Assembly: GCA_023014485.1 (NCBI GenBank) | Contig: JAJOZX010012289.1 | Coordinates: 1-64,000, forward strand | Length of the DNA stretch: 64,000 nucleotides | DNA from: Bathynomus jamesi | Lineage: Eukaryota > Arthropoda > Malacostraca > Isopoda > Cirolanidae | Reading direction: 5' to 3' | Shown: positions 8,982-22,259 of the stretch, piece after piece | Numbering within the stretch: position 1 is the stretch's first letter | Layout: the number at the start of each line of letters is the position of its first letter | Notes under the pieces: generated by a model | The model's input: only the letters and a program-made list of their open reading frames with translations | Databases searched by the model: none | Told to the model about the DNA's origin: nothing | Made by a program: the position numbers and the translations under genes

Positions 8982-9660
8982 AAACCTCATGCTAAAATCA
9001 TTGGATATCACAATAAACTTTATTTAATTACGCGTAAGTGCTAACTATGTAATTTAATCTTTATCATTTTTGCTTTCTAATATATCTTGCTCATGCATTT
9101 ATTCAGTTAATTTAACAATCTTCTCAGCTAATCTGTCCTTCGAAATTATAAGATACACACTTTGTACCTAGTACACAAAAATACACACTAGACCACAGGT
9201 CTATACATCATCCATTACGTAATTCTATTTTACCTACAATAGTCAATAAAAGTAGTTTATGAATTGTGTTATCATCGTAACCTTGAAAAATCCATGAACT
9301 TTAAAATTTACGTTTTTCCCTTTTATCTACTCTATTCATTATGTACGTAATTTTTCCCACGGAAAAATAAAATTTTGTAAAAAAATTTAACAATATCATT
9401 GTTTGTCTAACTTAATTGTTTGTCTAAATTAACGTATTAATCCTTTTATTCTGTTTGTATAAAAGTAAAGTTTTAATCTTTGAATTTTTATATTTTATAA
9501 TAGCCCTCAAAGCGAGTGTCATGTTAAAAATGTATTACTCTGCATTGAACTCAACCACGCGAAATCGTTCTGTATAAAATTTGTATAAAAAGCAAAATTC
9601 GTCATCTAACTTGGAGTAGTCAGGATGTTATTTTCTCATTTGTATTGTAGTAATTGTACC

Positions 9661-9923
9661 CTATTCTATTATTGTATACATACCATTTTGGAAGGGGAAT
9701 ACTGTAAAAATTGAACAATGAACAATTCCTATACCATCATTATATGGATTCATTGTCTTCATGCAGTACTTATGTTCGTATAGTTTTATGTTTGAATGTT
9801 CATTTTTACATAAGAAACCAAAATCGCCTAAGCGAGTTTTGGATAGAATTTCGATTTGTACTTCTTTATTCATTACTGTATTTCCCTAATTCATCTTTTC
9901 TAATAATGACTTATACACTATGA
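9661..9923. other. Overlapping antiparallel 70-codon frames, probably not genes (reference copy)
   Basis: A minus-strand frame (9661-9873) and a plus-strand frame (9711-9923) overlap over most of their length. Both start with ATG, and both are identical in every unit except unit 6, where a one-base deletion near 31442 breaks both. I recognise no family. The minus-strand peptide is mixed polar and the plus-strand one hydrophobic near its end. Identity between copies reflects overall array homogeneity, so it is no evidence for selection. Equivalent frames begin at 4301, 15204, 20530, 25881, 36315, 41708, 47037, 52375, 57846 and 63163. Confidence 0.3.
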
Positions 9924-10290
9924 CGTCATAAAATAACTTTATTCTCTTTACGTTTCCCATACTTTGTACACTGAATCACGTTCTTAGTTTTGGACATCTT
10001 CCGTATTCAATGTATGGTAAATTCTTTAGTAATAATGATGTGGTGTTATGTAGTAGAAATATTAGTATTCAACCATATTCCTCCATACGTACAAATTCAA
10101 TAACTATGACGTCACATTTTCCTGTCATTAATTTCCCTTCATCATATCTCTAGTATTCAATGTATGAAAATTTATATATCATCATAATAAAAACTGTACA
10201 CCCTATAGAAGTCATTATTTATGTTATGTAGTATAAATATAACTATTATTCGACCATATCCCCGCCCCCATACGTCCATATTTTAGCTTG
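9917..10290 (+). repeat. Degenerate duplication of about 186 bp with two CRE-like palindromes (reference copy)
   Basis: Two diverged direct copies (about 9917-10102 and 10103-10290) share, in the same order, CTATGACGTCA, TATTCAATGTATG, TTATGTAGTA, a TTC(A/G)ACCATAT word and CCATACGT. Spacing between matching words ranges from 150 to 186 bp. It is much older than the array amplification, since the halves differ strongly while the unit copies agree. Confidence 0.75.
9921..10114. promoter_or_regulatory. CRE-like TGACGTCA pair, unit 2
   Basis: Octamers at 9921 and 10107. Confidence 0.35.
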
Positions 10291-10660
10291 ACCATTATCG
10301 TATGTAAATTTTATTAAATATTCATCTTTACTCGTGTCAACCTATGAAACGCCAAACTTCAGCATTCGTTCGAAAACGCAAAAATACGTTCTCGTATTAT
10401 TTTTTTCATTTTTATTTTTAATTATATGACCTCCCGAGATGAACTCGAAAAATGCTGAGGTTAGAGTGATCACATTCCGCTCATCACAGCAGAATTGAAC
10501 GCTTCAAAGATAAAAAAGTCTCCTTTCCCTCTGATTCGAATTTATAACATTATCATGCGTTATGTTATATTATGTGTGTTATGTGCCCATGTACTTTGTA
10601 TTATATTTCTAACATCTTAATTGTCTATTAATATGAAACACTGTAAAAAACAAAACAAAG
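10291..10660. other. AT-rich 3' segment of the unit (reference copy)
   Basis: No gene seen. It has a T-rich run near 10400, the short inverted repeat CGAG-ATGAA-CTCG near 10436, and an A-rich stretch (AAAAAACAAAACAAAG) at 10645-10660 immediately before the next unit. If the unit is LTR-derived, this A-rich stretch is a possible relic of a polypurine tract, but it contains C residues and is only weakly convincing. Confidence 0.6.
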
Positions 10661-11395
10661 TTATAGTAACTGTTTAATTGTAATTAACTGTAATACTTTA
10701 ATATAACGTAATGTACTTTAATAAAACTGTAATTAATAATACCTTGTAATGTACTAAATGACGTAGTCAATGTACTTTAATGAAATTGTAGTTAACGATA
10801 ATAAATGAATTGGTAATTATAATCATAGTTACAGTAGACCAAAATTACAATGTACTCAATGTCCGACCCGACATTATGTCGCCATAAGGAATGTAGAATC
10901 GGCGATACTGTTGTTATTTTTTTTATTATTATTTTTCCGTTGGCATAAATTTTGATGTGCTTTCTACTTTGCCAAATAATTGATGACCTGTTGTTTTTTT
11001 AAATCTCATAATCATTTTTTAGATTTAGCTTAATAATGAATCCTGAGTAACTTTTGCCATGTCATGTTTTGTATACATTCTTTCTTCGTTATAAAAGATG
11101 AAGTCATGTCTTGCCTAAGCATTTAATTGTAAATCTTAAACCTTTAATTTTTACTCATATGCATATTTTAGTGTAAAGATGCATAGTTCAATTTCCACTT
11201 TTAGTTAACTTGGCAGATCATGATAACATCAGATCTGAAAATACGCAATTTAAGATAAAAATATGGCTTCATCTTCAAATATCTTGTTTATTCGTTTAAA
11301 CCTTACCACAGCTAAAAGATTTACTTTATTTTCAAATATTGTGCAAAAATAATGCAGCCTCTTCAACATTTAATAATGATGATGTTAGTAGAATC

Positions 11396-11411
11396 GGGGT
11401 ATATAAACCCC
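11396..11411 (+). promoter_or_regulatory. TATA-like element, unit 3
   Basis: Intact GGGG/CCCC-flanked TATATAAA. The upstream word is GATGTTAGTAG, lacking one A. Confidence 0.43.
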
Positions 11412-12001
11412 ACAAATTTCTTCCATGTTTGTTCTGATTCCAACTACGAGGCTGAGCATTACCTGTAACAGTTTAGGAGTAAAACACAGTAAGAAAAAGT
11501 CTTTATCTTCTCCTTCGAGCCGTGCTCTCTTCAGAAAACTTAGTCATTAGAATCTCCCAATAAGTTACAAGAAGAATCGGGGAGAAACCCCAAAGAATTT
11601 AATAAGCCTCTCAGAATCCTCCGAGCCACTAAAGAAGAACTCGGAGAGTAGTATAGAAGAAACTACTGCAAGTAACAGATCCGTTGCTGCCTCCTAACCA
11701 GAACCCCCGTCGACTCCGAACCACCCCAGGGCCATAGACGGAGGGGTTAACATTGTGGCGACCCTTTACCAGGATAAGAAAAAGATTTTTAGAAGAAGAT
11801 TTTTAAAAGAAGATTTTAACAAGAAGATTTTAACAAGAAGATTTTAAGAAGAGGCCACTCTTTGGCCAAGATAGAAATTACCCTGCATCAGGATAAACAC
11901 ATAGAAGAAGAGGATATTAACAACTGGCGACCCTTTAACCAGGATCTTCACGACTCCAGGATTCTTCCAGTCTTCCAGACCCTGGAACCAGAACCAACAC
12001 C

Positions 12002-12161
12002 CAGTTGACCGGCGTGTCACGACTTCTAGTTCGTCACATCCACCCAGTTGACCGGCGTGTCACGACTTCTAGTTCGTCACATCCACCCTTGGACCGGCGT
12101 GTCATGACTTCTAGTTCGTCACATCCACCTTGAACCGGTGCGTCACGACTCCAAGTTCTCC
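12002..12161 (+). repeat. 41-43 bp tandem repeat, unit 3
   Basis: The third copy reads GTGTCATGAC (C to T), a change shared only with unit 7. One C is missing before the fourth copy. Confidence 0.94.
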
Positions 12162-12627
12162 ACGCCTAGTTTTTATCCAAGAACAAGTGGCCAGCAAGAC
12201 ACGTCTTCAGGACACGTCTCTAAGGATTTCGCCGTAGGAATCTCGTTAAGTACAAAACTCTTTTATAAAATAATTTCTAAACATTTGAAAGTCATTATTA
12301 TTAACAGTTAATATTTAATATTGAGCCAGAATTAACACAAAACACAGTGAACACTTCAGACACCAGTGATACATTTTCGTTTTATTGAAAAAATATTGTC
12401 ACAGAATTATTTTCACAGTTATTTTCAGTTATTTTACTATTCTAATTAGTATAGTATAATTTTATTTTATGTATCAAACATAATAGTATCGTACCTTCGT
12501 GTACATTCGAGTGAAATGTTGTTTACATTTATATTTTGTTTGCAAATTTTTTTCAAATTATTGAAATGAATTGACTTGCAAATTAAGAAAGAGAGTTTAT
12601 AGAGTTAGAGAGTTACTTGAAGCATTT

Positions 12628-13602
12628 CAAGTTAGTTTCAAGAATACTTGATAGAGTTCAAGTTAGTTTCAAGAATACTTGATAGAGTTCAAGTTAGTTT
12701 CAAGAATACTTGATAGAGTTCAAGTTAGTTTCAAGAATACTTGATAGAGTTCAAGTTAGTTTCAAGAATACCGATAGAGTTCAAGTTACTTTCAAGAATA
12801 CTCGATAGAGTTCAAGTTAGTTTCAGAATACTTGATAAGAGTTCAAGTTAGTTTCAGAATACTTGATAAGAGTTCAAGTTAGTTTCAGAATACTTGATAA
12901 GAGTTCAAGTTAGTTTCAGAATACTTGATAAGAGTTCAAGTTAGTTTCAGAATACTTGATAAGAGTTCAAGTTAGTTTCAGAATACTTGATAAGAGTTCA
13001 AGTTAGTTTCAGAATACTTGATAAGAGTTCAAGTTAGTTTCAGAATACTTGATAAGAGTTCAAGTTAGTTTCAGAATACTTGATAAGAGTTCAAGTTAGT
13101 TTCAGAATACTTGATAAGAGTTCAAGTTAGTTTCAGAATACTTGATAAGAGTTCAAGTTAGTTTCAGAATACTTGATAAGAGTTCAAGTTAGTTTCAGAA
13201 TACTTGATAAGAGTTCAAGTTAGTTTCAGAATACTTGATAAGAGTTCAAGTTAGTTTCAGAATACTTGATAAGAGTTCAAGTTAGTTTCAGAATACTTGA
13301 TAAGAGTTCAAGTTAGTTTCAGAATACTTGATAAGAGTTCAAGTTAGTTTCAGAATACTTGATAAGAGTTCAAGTTAGTTTCAGAATACTTGATAAGAGT
13401 TCAAGTTAGTTTCAGAATACTTGATAAGAGTTCAAGTTAGTTTCAGAATACTTGATAAGAGTTCAAGTTAGTTTCAGAATACTTGATAAGAGTTCAAGTT
13501 AGTTTCAGAATACTTGATAAGAGTTCAAGTTAGTTTCAGAATACTTGATAAGAGTTCAAGTTAGTTTCAAGATACTTGACAAGTGTTCAAGTTAAGTTTC
13601 AG
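12628..13602 (+). repeat. 31-bp minisatellite, unit 3 (about 31 copies, largest)
   Basis: It is about 220 bp longer than the typical 755-bp array, equal to seven extra 31-bp monomers. Early copies are of the TTTCAAG type and include two with a TACTCGATAG/TACCGATAG variant near 12770-12805. Confidence 0.97.
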
Positions 13603-13760
13603 TTTAAGTTCAAGTTTCAGTCAATTTTCAAGTTTCAGTCAATTTTCAAGTTTCAGTCAATTTTCAAGTTTCAGTCAATTTTCAAGTTTCAGTCAATTTT
13701 CAAGTTTCAGTCAATTTTCAAGTTTCAGTCAATTTTCAAGTTTCAAGTCTCAGTCAATTT
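13603..13760 (+). repeat. 18-bp minisatellite, unit 3 (7 copies)
   Basis: Seven regular monomers. The left junction is altered (TTAAGTTCAAGTTTCAG) relative to other units. Confidence 0.95.
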
Positions 13761-14340
13761 TATTCCAAGTCAGAGTTTAAGTCCCAAGTTAGTTTTCAAT
13801 GCAGTCAATTGAATTCAACTTTTTTTTGTTGTTTAAAAGAATTTAATTCAACCTTTTTTTTGTTGTAAAAGAGAATTAAATTCAACCTGAATTGACCAGT
13901 TTGTCTTTAGGTTAAGTGGGTTTTTTTTATATTACAGTAAAGGTTTAGTTAATTATAGTTTATAATTGATTTCTATTTTCAATTCTTATATTTTTTTTTT
14001 TTTTTTTTTTCGATTAATAATGAGTAATTGTCGTAGTCCAATCTAATTAATTTGTGTCAAAATTCAATTTTTAATACCGCTAGAGTTACTTTCATTACTC
14101 GTAAGGTCTTCTAAGTACGTCTTTTTTATTACCTTAATATACGTGTAACTGATTTAATTACGTAAAATCGATAATTCTAATTGAATTCTATTACTTTTGA
14201 CACATATTCGAATTCATTTTCTTTCCGTACCTCAAGTCGCTTTCACATTAAACTCATATGCATACACCATCATTATACGACCTGTAATTTAGAATTTTAT
14301 AATAATTGACCTTGAGCTTAAAGGATTTTATAATAATAAC

Positions 14341-14375
<35 letters not shown>

Positions 14376-15463
14376 CAATAATAATTGACTTAAACTTAAA
14401 AGATTTTATAACCCTAAACCCATCTTAAATTATTATACATTATTTTAAACTTTGTTAATTCAAAAACCTTCCAAATCCCTACTCATACACACGCATGTAT
14501 GCACACTATATATACTATATATATACAAACCTCATGCTAAAATCATTGGATATCACAATAAACTTTATTTAATTACGCGTAAGTGCTAACTATGTAATTT
14601 AATCTTTATCATTTTTGCTTTCTAATATATCTTGCTCATGCATTTATTCAGTTAATTTAACAATCTTCTCAGCTAATCTGTCCTTCGAAATTATAAGATA
14701 CACACTTTGTACCTAGTACACAAAAATACACACTAGACCACAGGTCTATACATCATCCATTACGTAATTCTATTTTACCTACAATAGTCAATAAAAGTAG
14801 TTTATGAATTGTGTTATCATCGTAACCTTGAAAAATCCATGAACTTTAAAATTTACGTTTTTCCCTTTTATCTACTCTATTCATTATGTACGTAATTTTT
14901 CCCACGGAAAAATAAAATTTTGTAAAAAAATTTAACAATATCATTGTTTGTCTAACTTAATTGTTTGTCTAAATTAACGTATTAATCCTTTTATTCTGTT
15001 TGTATAAAAGTAAAGTTTTAATTTGAATTTTTATATTTTATAATAGCCCTCAAAGCGAGTGTCATGTTAAAAATTTATTACTCTGCATTGAACTCAACCA
15101 CGCGAAATCGTTCTGTATAAAATTTGTATAAAAAGCAAAATTCGTCATCTAACTTGGAGTAGTCAGGATGTTATTTTCTCATTTGTATTGTAGTAATTGT
15201 ACCCTATTCTATTATTGTATACATACCATTTTGGAAGGGGAATACTGTAAAAATTGAACAATGAACAATTCCTATACCATCATTATATGGATTCATTGTC
15301 TTCATGCAGTACTTATGTTCGTATAGTTTTATGTTTGAATGTTCATTTTTACATAAGAAACCAAAATCGCCTAAGCGAGTTTTGGATAGAATTTCGATTT
15401 GTACTTCTTTATTCATTACTGTATTTCCCTAATTCATCTTTTCTAATAATGACTTATACACTA

Positions 15464-15657
15464 TGACGTCATAAAATAACTTTATTCTCTTTACGTTTCC
15501 CATACTTTGTACACTGAATCACGTTCTTAGTTTTGGACATCTTCCGTATTCAATGTATGGTAAATTCTTTAGTAATAATGATGTGGTGTTATGTAGTAGA
15601 AATATTAGTATTCAACCATATTCCTCCATACGTACAAATTCAATAACTATGACGTCA
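15464..15657. promoter_or_regulatory. CRE-like TGACGTCA pair, unit 3
   Basis: Octamers at 15464 and 15650. Confidence 0.35.
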
Positions 15658-16937
15658 CATTTTCCTGTCATTAATTTCCCTTCATCATATCTCTAGTATT
15701 CAATGTATGAAAATTTATATATCATCATAATAAAAACTGTACACCCTATAGAAGTCATTATTTATGTTATGTAGTATAAATATAACTATTATTCGACCAT
15801 ATCCCCGCCCCCATACGTCCATATTTTAGCTTGACCATTATCGTATGTAAATTTTATTAAATATTCATCTTTACTCGTGTCAACCTATGAAACGCCAAAC
15901 TTCAGCATTCGTTCGAAAACGCAAAAATACGTTCTCGTATTATTTTTTCATTTTTATTTTTAATTATATGACCTCCCGAGATGAACTCGAAAAATGCTGA
16001 GGTTAGAGTGATCACATTCCGCTCATCACAGCAGAATTGAACGCTTCAAAGATAAAAAAGTCTCCTTTCCCTCTGATTCGAATTTATAACATTATCATGC
16101 GTTATGTTATATTATGTGTGTTATGTGCCCATGTACTTTGTATTATATTTCTAACATCTTAATTGTCTATTAATATGAAACACTGTAAAAAACAAAACAA
16201 AGTTATAGTAACTGTTTAATTGTAATTAACTGTAATACTTTAATATAACGTAATGTACTTTAATAAAACTGTAATTAATAATACCTTGTAATGTACTAAA
16301 TGACGTAGTCAATGTACTTTAATGAAATTGTAGTTAACGATAATAAATGAATTGGTAATTATAATCATAGTTACAGTAGACCAAAATTACAATGTACTCA
16401 ATGTCCGACCCGACATTATGTCGCCATAAGGAATGTAGAATCGGCGATACTGTTGTTATTTTTTTATTATTATTTTTCCGTTGGCATAAATTTTGATGTG
16501 CTTTCTACTTTGCCAAATAATTGATGACCTGTTGTTTTTTAAAATCTCATAATCATTTTTTAGATTTAGCTTAATAATGAATCCTGAGTAACTTTTGCCA
16601 TGTCATGTTTTGTATACATTCTTTCTTCGTTATAAAAGATGAAGTCATGTCTTGCCTAAGCATTTAATTGTAAATCTTAAACCTTTAATTTTTACTCATA
16701 TGCATATTTTAGTGTAAAGATGCATAGTTCAATTTCCACTTTTAGTTAACTTGGCAGATCATGATAACATCAGATCTGAAAATACGCAATTTAAGATAAA
16801 AATATGGCTTCATCTTCAAATATCTTGTTTATTCGTTTAAACCTTACCACAGCTAAAAGATTTACTTTATTTTCAAATATTGTGCAAAAATAATGCAGCC
16901 TCTTCAACATTTAATAATGATGATGTTAAGTAGAATC

Positions 16938-16953
16938 GGGGTATATAAACCCC
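16938..16953 (+). promoter_or_regulatory. TATA-like element, unit 4
   Basis: Intact, identical to the unit 2 element. Confidence 0.43.
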
Positions 16954-17543
16954 ACAAATTTCTTCCATGTTTGTTCTGATTCCAACTACGAGGCTGAGCA
17001 TTACCTGTAACAGTTTAGGAGTAAAACACAGTAAGAAAAAGTCTTTATCTTCTCCTTCGAGCCGTGCTCTCTTCAGAAAACTTAGTCATTAGAATCTCCC
17101 AATAAGTTACAAGAAGAATCGGGGAGAAACCCCAAAGAATTTAATAAGCCTCTCAGAATCCTCCGAGCCACTAAAGAAGAACTCGGAGAGTAGTATAGAA
17201 GAAACTACTGCAAGTAACAGATCCGTTGCTGCCTCCTAACCAGAACCCCCGTCGACTCCGAACCACCCCAGGGCCATAGACGGAGGGGTTAACATTGTGG
17301 CGACCCTTTACCAGGATAAGAAAAAGATTTTTAGAAGAAGATTTTTAAAAGAAGATTTTAACAAGAAGATTTTAACAAGAAGATTTTAAGAAGAGGCCAC
17401 TCTTTGGCCAAGATAGAAATTACCCTGCATCAGGATAAACACATAGAAGAAGAGGATCTTAACAACTGGCGACCCTTTAACCAGGATCTTCACGACTCCA
17501 GGATTCTTCCAGTCTTCCAGACCCTGGAACCAGAACCAACACC

Positions 17544-17704
17544 CAGTTGACCGGCGTGTCACGACTTCTAGTTCGTCACATCCACCCAGTTGACCGGCGT
17601 GTCACGACTTCTAGTTCGTCACATCCACCCTTGGACCGGCGTGTCACGACTTCTAGTTCGTCACATCCACCCTTGAACCGGTGCGTCACGACTCCAAGTT
17701 CTCC
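17544..17704 (+). repeat. 41-43 bp tandem repeat, unit 4
   Basis: Same as unit 2. Confidence 0.94.
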
Positions 17705-18172
17705 ACGCCTAGTTTTTATCCAAGAACAAGTGGCCAGCAAGACACGTCTTCAGGACACGTCTCTAAGGATTTCGCCGTAGGAATCTCGTTAAGTACAAAA
17801 CTCTTTTTAAAATAATTTCTAAACATTTGAAAAGTCATTATTATTAACAGTTAATATTTAATATTGAGCCAGAATTAACACAAAACACAGTGAACACTTC
17901 AGACACCAGTGATACATTTTTGTTTTATTGAAAACAATATTGTCACAGAATTATTTTCACAGTTATTTTCAGTTATTTTTACTATTCTAGTTAGTATAGT
18001 ATAATTTTATTTTATGTATCAAACATAATAGTATCGTACCTTCGTGTACATTCGAGTGAAATGTTGTTACATTTTATATTTTTGTTTGCAAATTTTTTTC
18101 AAATTATTGAATTGAATTGACTTGCAAATTAAGAAAGAGAGTTATAGAGTTAGAGAGTTACTTGAAGCATTT

Positions 18173-18927
18173 CAAGTTAGTTTCAAGAATACTTGATAGA
18201 GTTCAAGTTAGTTTCAAGAATACTGATAGAGTTCAAGTTAGTTTCAAGAATACTTGATAGAGTTCAAGTTAGTTTCAAGAATACTTGATAGAGTTCAAGT
18301 TAGTTTCAGAATACTGATAGAGTTCAAGTTAGTTTCAGAATACTTGATAAGAGTTCAAGTTAGTTTCAGAATACTTGATAAGAGTTCAAGTTAGTTTCAG
18401 AATACTTGATAAGAGTTCAAGTTAGTTTCAGAATACTTGATAAGAGTTCAAGTTAGTTTCAGAATACTTGATAAGAGTTCAAGTTAGTTTCAGAATACTT
18501 GATAAGAGTTCAAGTTAGTTTCAGAATACTTGATAAGAGTTCAAGTTAGTTTCAGAATACTTGATAAGAGTTCAAGTTAGTTTCAGAATACTTGATAAGA
18601 GTTCAAGTTAGTTTCAGAATACTTGATAAGAGTTCAAGTTAGTTTCAGAATACTTGATAAGAGTTCAAGTTAGTTTCAGAATACTTGATAAGAGTTCAAG
18701 TTAGTTTCAGAATACTTGATAAGAGTTCAAGTTAGTTTCAGAATACTTGATAAGAGTTCAAGTTAGTTTCAGAATACTTGATAAGAGTTCAAGTTAGTTT
18801 CAGAATACTTGATAAGAGTTCAAGTTAGTTTCAGAATACTTGATAAGAGTTCAAGTTAGTTTCAGAATACTTGATAAGAGTTCAAGTTAGTTTCAAGATA
18901 CTTGACAAGTGTTCAAGTAAGTTTCAG
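18173..18927 (+). repeat. 31-bp minisatellite, unit 4 (about 24 copies)
   Basis: Typical length of 755 bp. The first four copies are of the TTTCAAG/GATAGAG type, two monomers have lost a T in ACTTGAT, and from about 18330 it is a homogeneous TTTCAG/GATAAGAG array. Confidence 0.97.
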
Positions 18928-19089
18928 TTTTCAAGTTTCAAGTTTCAGTCAATTTTCAAGTTTCAGTCAATTTTCAAGTTTCAGTCAATTTTCAAGTTTC
19001 AGTCAATTTTCAAGTTTCAGTCAATTTTCAAGTTTCAGTCAATTTTCAAGTTTCAGTCAATTTTCAAGTTTCAAGTCTCAGTCAATTTT
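18928..19089 (+). repeat. 18-bp minisatellite, unit 4 (7 copies)
   Basis: Seven regular monomers, essentially identical to the array in unit 2. Confidence 0.96.
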
Positions 19090-19671
19090 ATTCCAAGTCA
19101 GAGTTTAAGTCCCAAGTTAGTTTTCAATGCAGTCAATTGAATTCAACTTTTTTTTTGTTGTTTAAAAGAATTTAATTCAACCTTTTTTTTGTTGTAAAAG
19201 AGAATTAAATTCAACCTGAATTGACCAGTTTGTGTCTTTAGGTTAAGTGGGTTTTTTTTATATTACAGTAAAGGTTTAGTTAATTATAGTTTATAATTGA
19301 TTTCTATTTTCAATTCTTATATTTTTTTTATTTTTTTTTTTCGATTAATAATGAGTAATTGTCGTAGTCCAATCTAATTAATTGTGTCAAAATTCAATTT
19401 TTAATACCGCTAGAGTTACTTTCATTACTCGTAAGGTCTTCTAAGTACGTCTTTTTTATTACCTTAATATACGTGTAACTGATTTAATTACGTAAAATCG
19501 ATAATTCTAATTGAATTCTATTACTTTTGACACATATTCGAATTCATTTTCTTTCCGTACCTCAAGTCGCTTTCACATTAAACTCATATGCATACACCAT
19601 CATTAATACGACCTGTAATTTAGAATTTTATAATAATTGACCTTGAGCTTAAAGGATTTTATAATAATAAC

Positions 19672-19703
<32 letters not shown>

Positions 19704-20789
19704 CAATAATAATTGACTTAAACTTAAAAGATTTTATAACCCTAAACCCATCTTAAATTATTATACATTATTTTAAACTTTGTTAATTCAAAAACCTTCC
19801 AAATCCCTACTCATACACACGCATGTATGCACACTATATACTATATATATACAAACCTCATGCTAAAATCATTGGATATCACAATAAACTTTATTTAATT
19901 ACGCGTAAGTGCTAACTATGTAATTAATCTTATCATTTTTGCTTTCTAATATATCTTGCTCATGCATTTATTCAGTTAATTTAACAATCTTCTCAGCTAA
20001 TCTGTCCTTCGAAATTATAAGATACACACTTTGTACCTAGTACACAAAAATACACACTAGACCACAGGTCTATACATCATCCATTACGTAATTCTATTTT
20101 ACCTACAATAGTCAATAAAAGTAGTTTATGAATTGTGTTATCATCGTAACCTTGAAAAATCCATGAACTTTAAAATTTACGTTTTTCCCTTTTATCTACT
20201 CTATTCATTATGTACGTAATTTTTCCCACGGAAAAATAAAATTTTGTAAAAAAATTTAACAATATCATTGTTTGTCTAACTTAATTGTTTGTCTAAATTA
20301 ACGTATTAATCCTTTTATTCTGTTTGTATAAAAGTAAAGTTTTAATCTTTGAATTTTTATATTTTATAATAGCCCTCAAAGCGAGTGTCATGTTAAAAAT
20401 TGTATTACTCTGCATTGAACTCAACCACGCGAAATCGTTCTGTATAAAATTTGTATAAAAAGCAAATTCGTCATCTAACTTGGAGTAGTCAGGATGTTAT
20501 TTTCTCATTTGTATTGTAGTAATTGTACCCTATTCTATTATTGTATACATACCATTTTGGAAGGGGAATACTGTAAAAATTGAACAATGAACAATTCCTA
20601 TACCATCATTATATGGATTCATTGTCTTCATGCAGTACTTATGTTCGTATAGTTTTATGTTTGAATGTTCATTTTTACATAAGAAACCAAAATCGCCTAA
20701 GCGAGTTTTGGATAGAATTTCGATTTGTACTTCTTTATTCATTACTGTATTTCCCTAATTCATCTTTTCTAATAATGACTTATACACTA

Positions 20790-20983
20790 TGACGTCATAA
20801 AATAACTTTATTCTCTTTACGTTTCCCATACTTTGTACACTGAATCACGTTCTTAGTTTTGGACATCTTCCGTATTCAATGTATGGTAAATTCTTTAGTA
20901 ATAATGAGTGGTGGTTATGTAGTAGAAATATTAGTATTCAACCATATTCCTCCATACGTACAAATTCAATAACTATGACGTCA
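20790..20983. promoter_or_regulatory. CRE-like TGACGTCA pair, unit 4
   Basis: Octamers at 20790 and 20976, conserved although the intervening sequence carries the GAGTGGTGG variant. Confidence 0.35.
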
Positions 20984-22259
20984 CATTTTCCTGTCATTAA
21001 TTTCCCTTCATCATATCTCTAGTATTCAATGTATGAAAATTTTATATCATCATAATAAAACTGTACACCCTATAGAAGTCATTATTTATGTTATGTAGTA
21101 TAAATATAACTATTATTCGACCATATCCCCGCCCCCATACGTCCATATTTTAGCTTGACCATTATCGTATGTAAATTTTATTAAATATTCATCTTTACTC
21201 GTGTCAACCTATGAAACGCCAAACTTCAGCATTCGTTCGAAAACGCAAAAATACGTTCTCGTATTATTTTTTTCATTTTTATTTTTAATTATATGACCTC
21301 CCGAGATGAACTCGAAAAATGCTGAGGTTAGAGTGATCACATTCCGCTCATCACAGCAGAATTGAACGCTTCAAAGAAAAAAAGTCTCCTTTCCCTCTGA
21401 TTCGAATTTATAACATTATCATGCGTTATGTTATATTATGTGTGTTATGTGCCCATGTACTTTGTATTATATTTCTAACATCTTAATTGTCTATTAATAT
21501 GAAACACTGTAAAAAACAAAACAAAGTTATAGTAACTGTTTAATTGTAATTAACTGTAATACTTTAATATAACGTAATGTACTTTAATAAAACTGTAATT
21601 AATAATACCTTGTAATGTACTAAATGACGTAGTCAATGTACTTTAATGAAATTGTAGTTAACGATAATAAATGAATTGGTAATTATAATCATAGTTACAG
21701 TAGACCAAAATTACAATGTACTCAATGTCCGACCCGACATTATGTCGCCATAAGGAATGTAGAATCGGCGATACTGTTGTTATTTTTTTTATTATTATTT
21801 TTCCGTTGGCATAAATTTTGATGTGCTTTCTACTTTGCCAATAATTGATGACCTGTTGTTTTTTAAAATCTCATAATCATTTTTTAGATTTAGCTTAATA
21901 ATGAATCCTGAGTAACTTTTGCCATGTCATGTTTTGTATACATTCTTTCTTCGTTATAAAAGATGAAGTCATGTCTTGCCTAAGCATTTAATTGTAAATC
22001 TTAAACCTTTAATTTTTACTCATATGCATATTTTAGTGTAAAGATGCATAGTTCAATTTCCACTTTTAGTTAACTTGGCAGATCATGATAACATCAGATC
22101 TGAAAATACGCAATTTAAGATAAAAATATGGCTTCATCTTCAAATATCTTGTTTATTCGTTTAAACTTACCACAGCTAAAAGATTTACTTTATTTTCAAA
22201 TATTGTGCAAAAATAATGCAGCCTCTTCAACATTTAATAATGATGATGTTAGTAGAATC

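Larger units (their letters stand above)
8346..9660. other. AT-rich segment with microsatellites, no gene (reference copy)
   Basis: It holds a T/A run at 8443-8466, a TAA/CAA microsatellite at 8785-8840 and a TA microsatellite at 8960-8981 next to the inverted repeat GCAT-GT-ATGC. AATAAA words near 9010 and 9244 could serve as poly(A) signals for a plus-strand transcript. Outside the simple repeats, this is among the most conserved parts of the unit. Nothing coding was seen. Confidence 0.75.
5300..10660 (+). repeat. Macrosatellite unit 2 (5361 bp), used here as reference
   Basis: Complete copy with all internal elements intact, used below for sub-feature coordinates. It shares with unit 5 an ACAAAATTTTT variant just after the GC-richer block, where most other copies have ACAAAACTC followed by a T run. 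Confidence 0.97.
10661..16202 (+). repeat. Macrosatellite unit 3 (5542 bp, longest)
   Basis: The extra length comes from the largest 31-bp array (about 31 monomers). The unit shares four diagnostic variants with unit 7, one (CAAGATAGAAATT near 11869) with unit 4, and one (GATGTTAGTAGAAT near 11382) with unit 5. It therefore looks mosaic. Confidence 0.97.
16203..21526 (+). repeat. Macrosatellite unit 4 (5324 bp)
   Basis: Private variants include a two-base deletion in the TA microsatellite near 19835, AATGAGTGGTGGTTATG near 20902 in place of the usual AATGATGTGGTGTTATG, and a short deletion near 21041. It shares the CAAGATAGAAATT variant (near 17409) only with unit 3. Confidence 0.97.

Noticed and set aside
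9661..9923. Two antiparallel 70-codon frames as a conserved gene pair
   Set aside because: The copies are identical only because the units are homogenised; unit 6 has a deletion that breaks both; the frames overlap on opposite strands and match no family I know.
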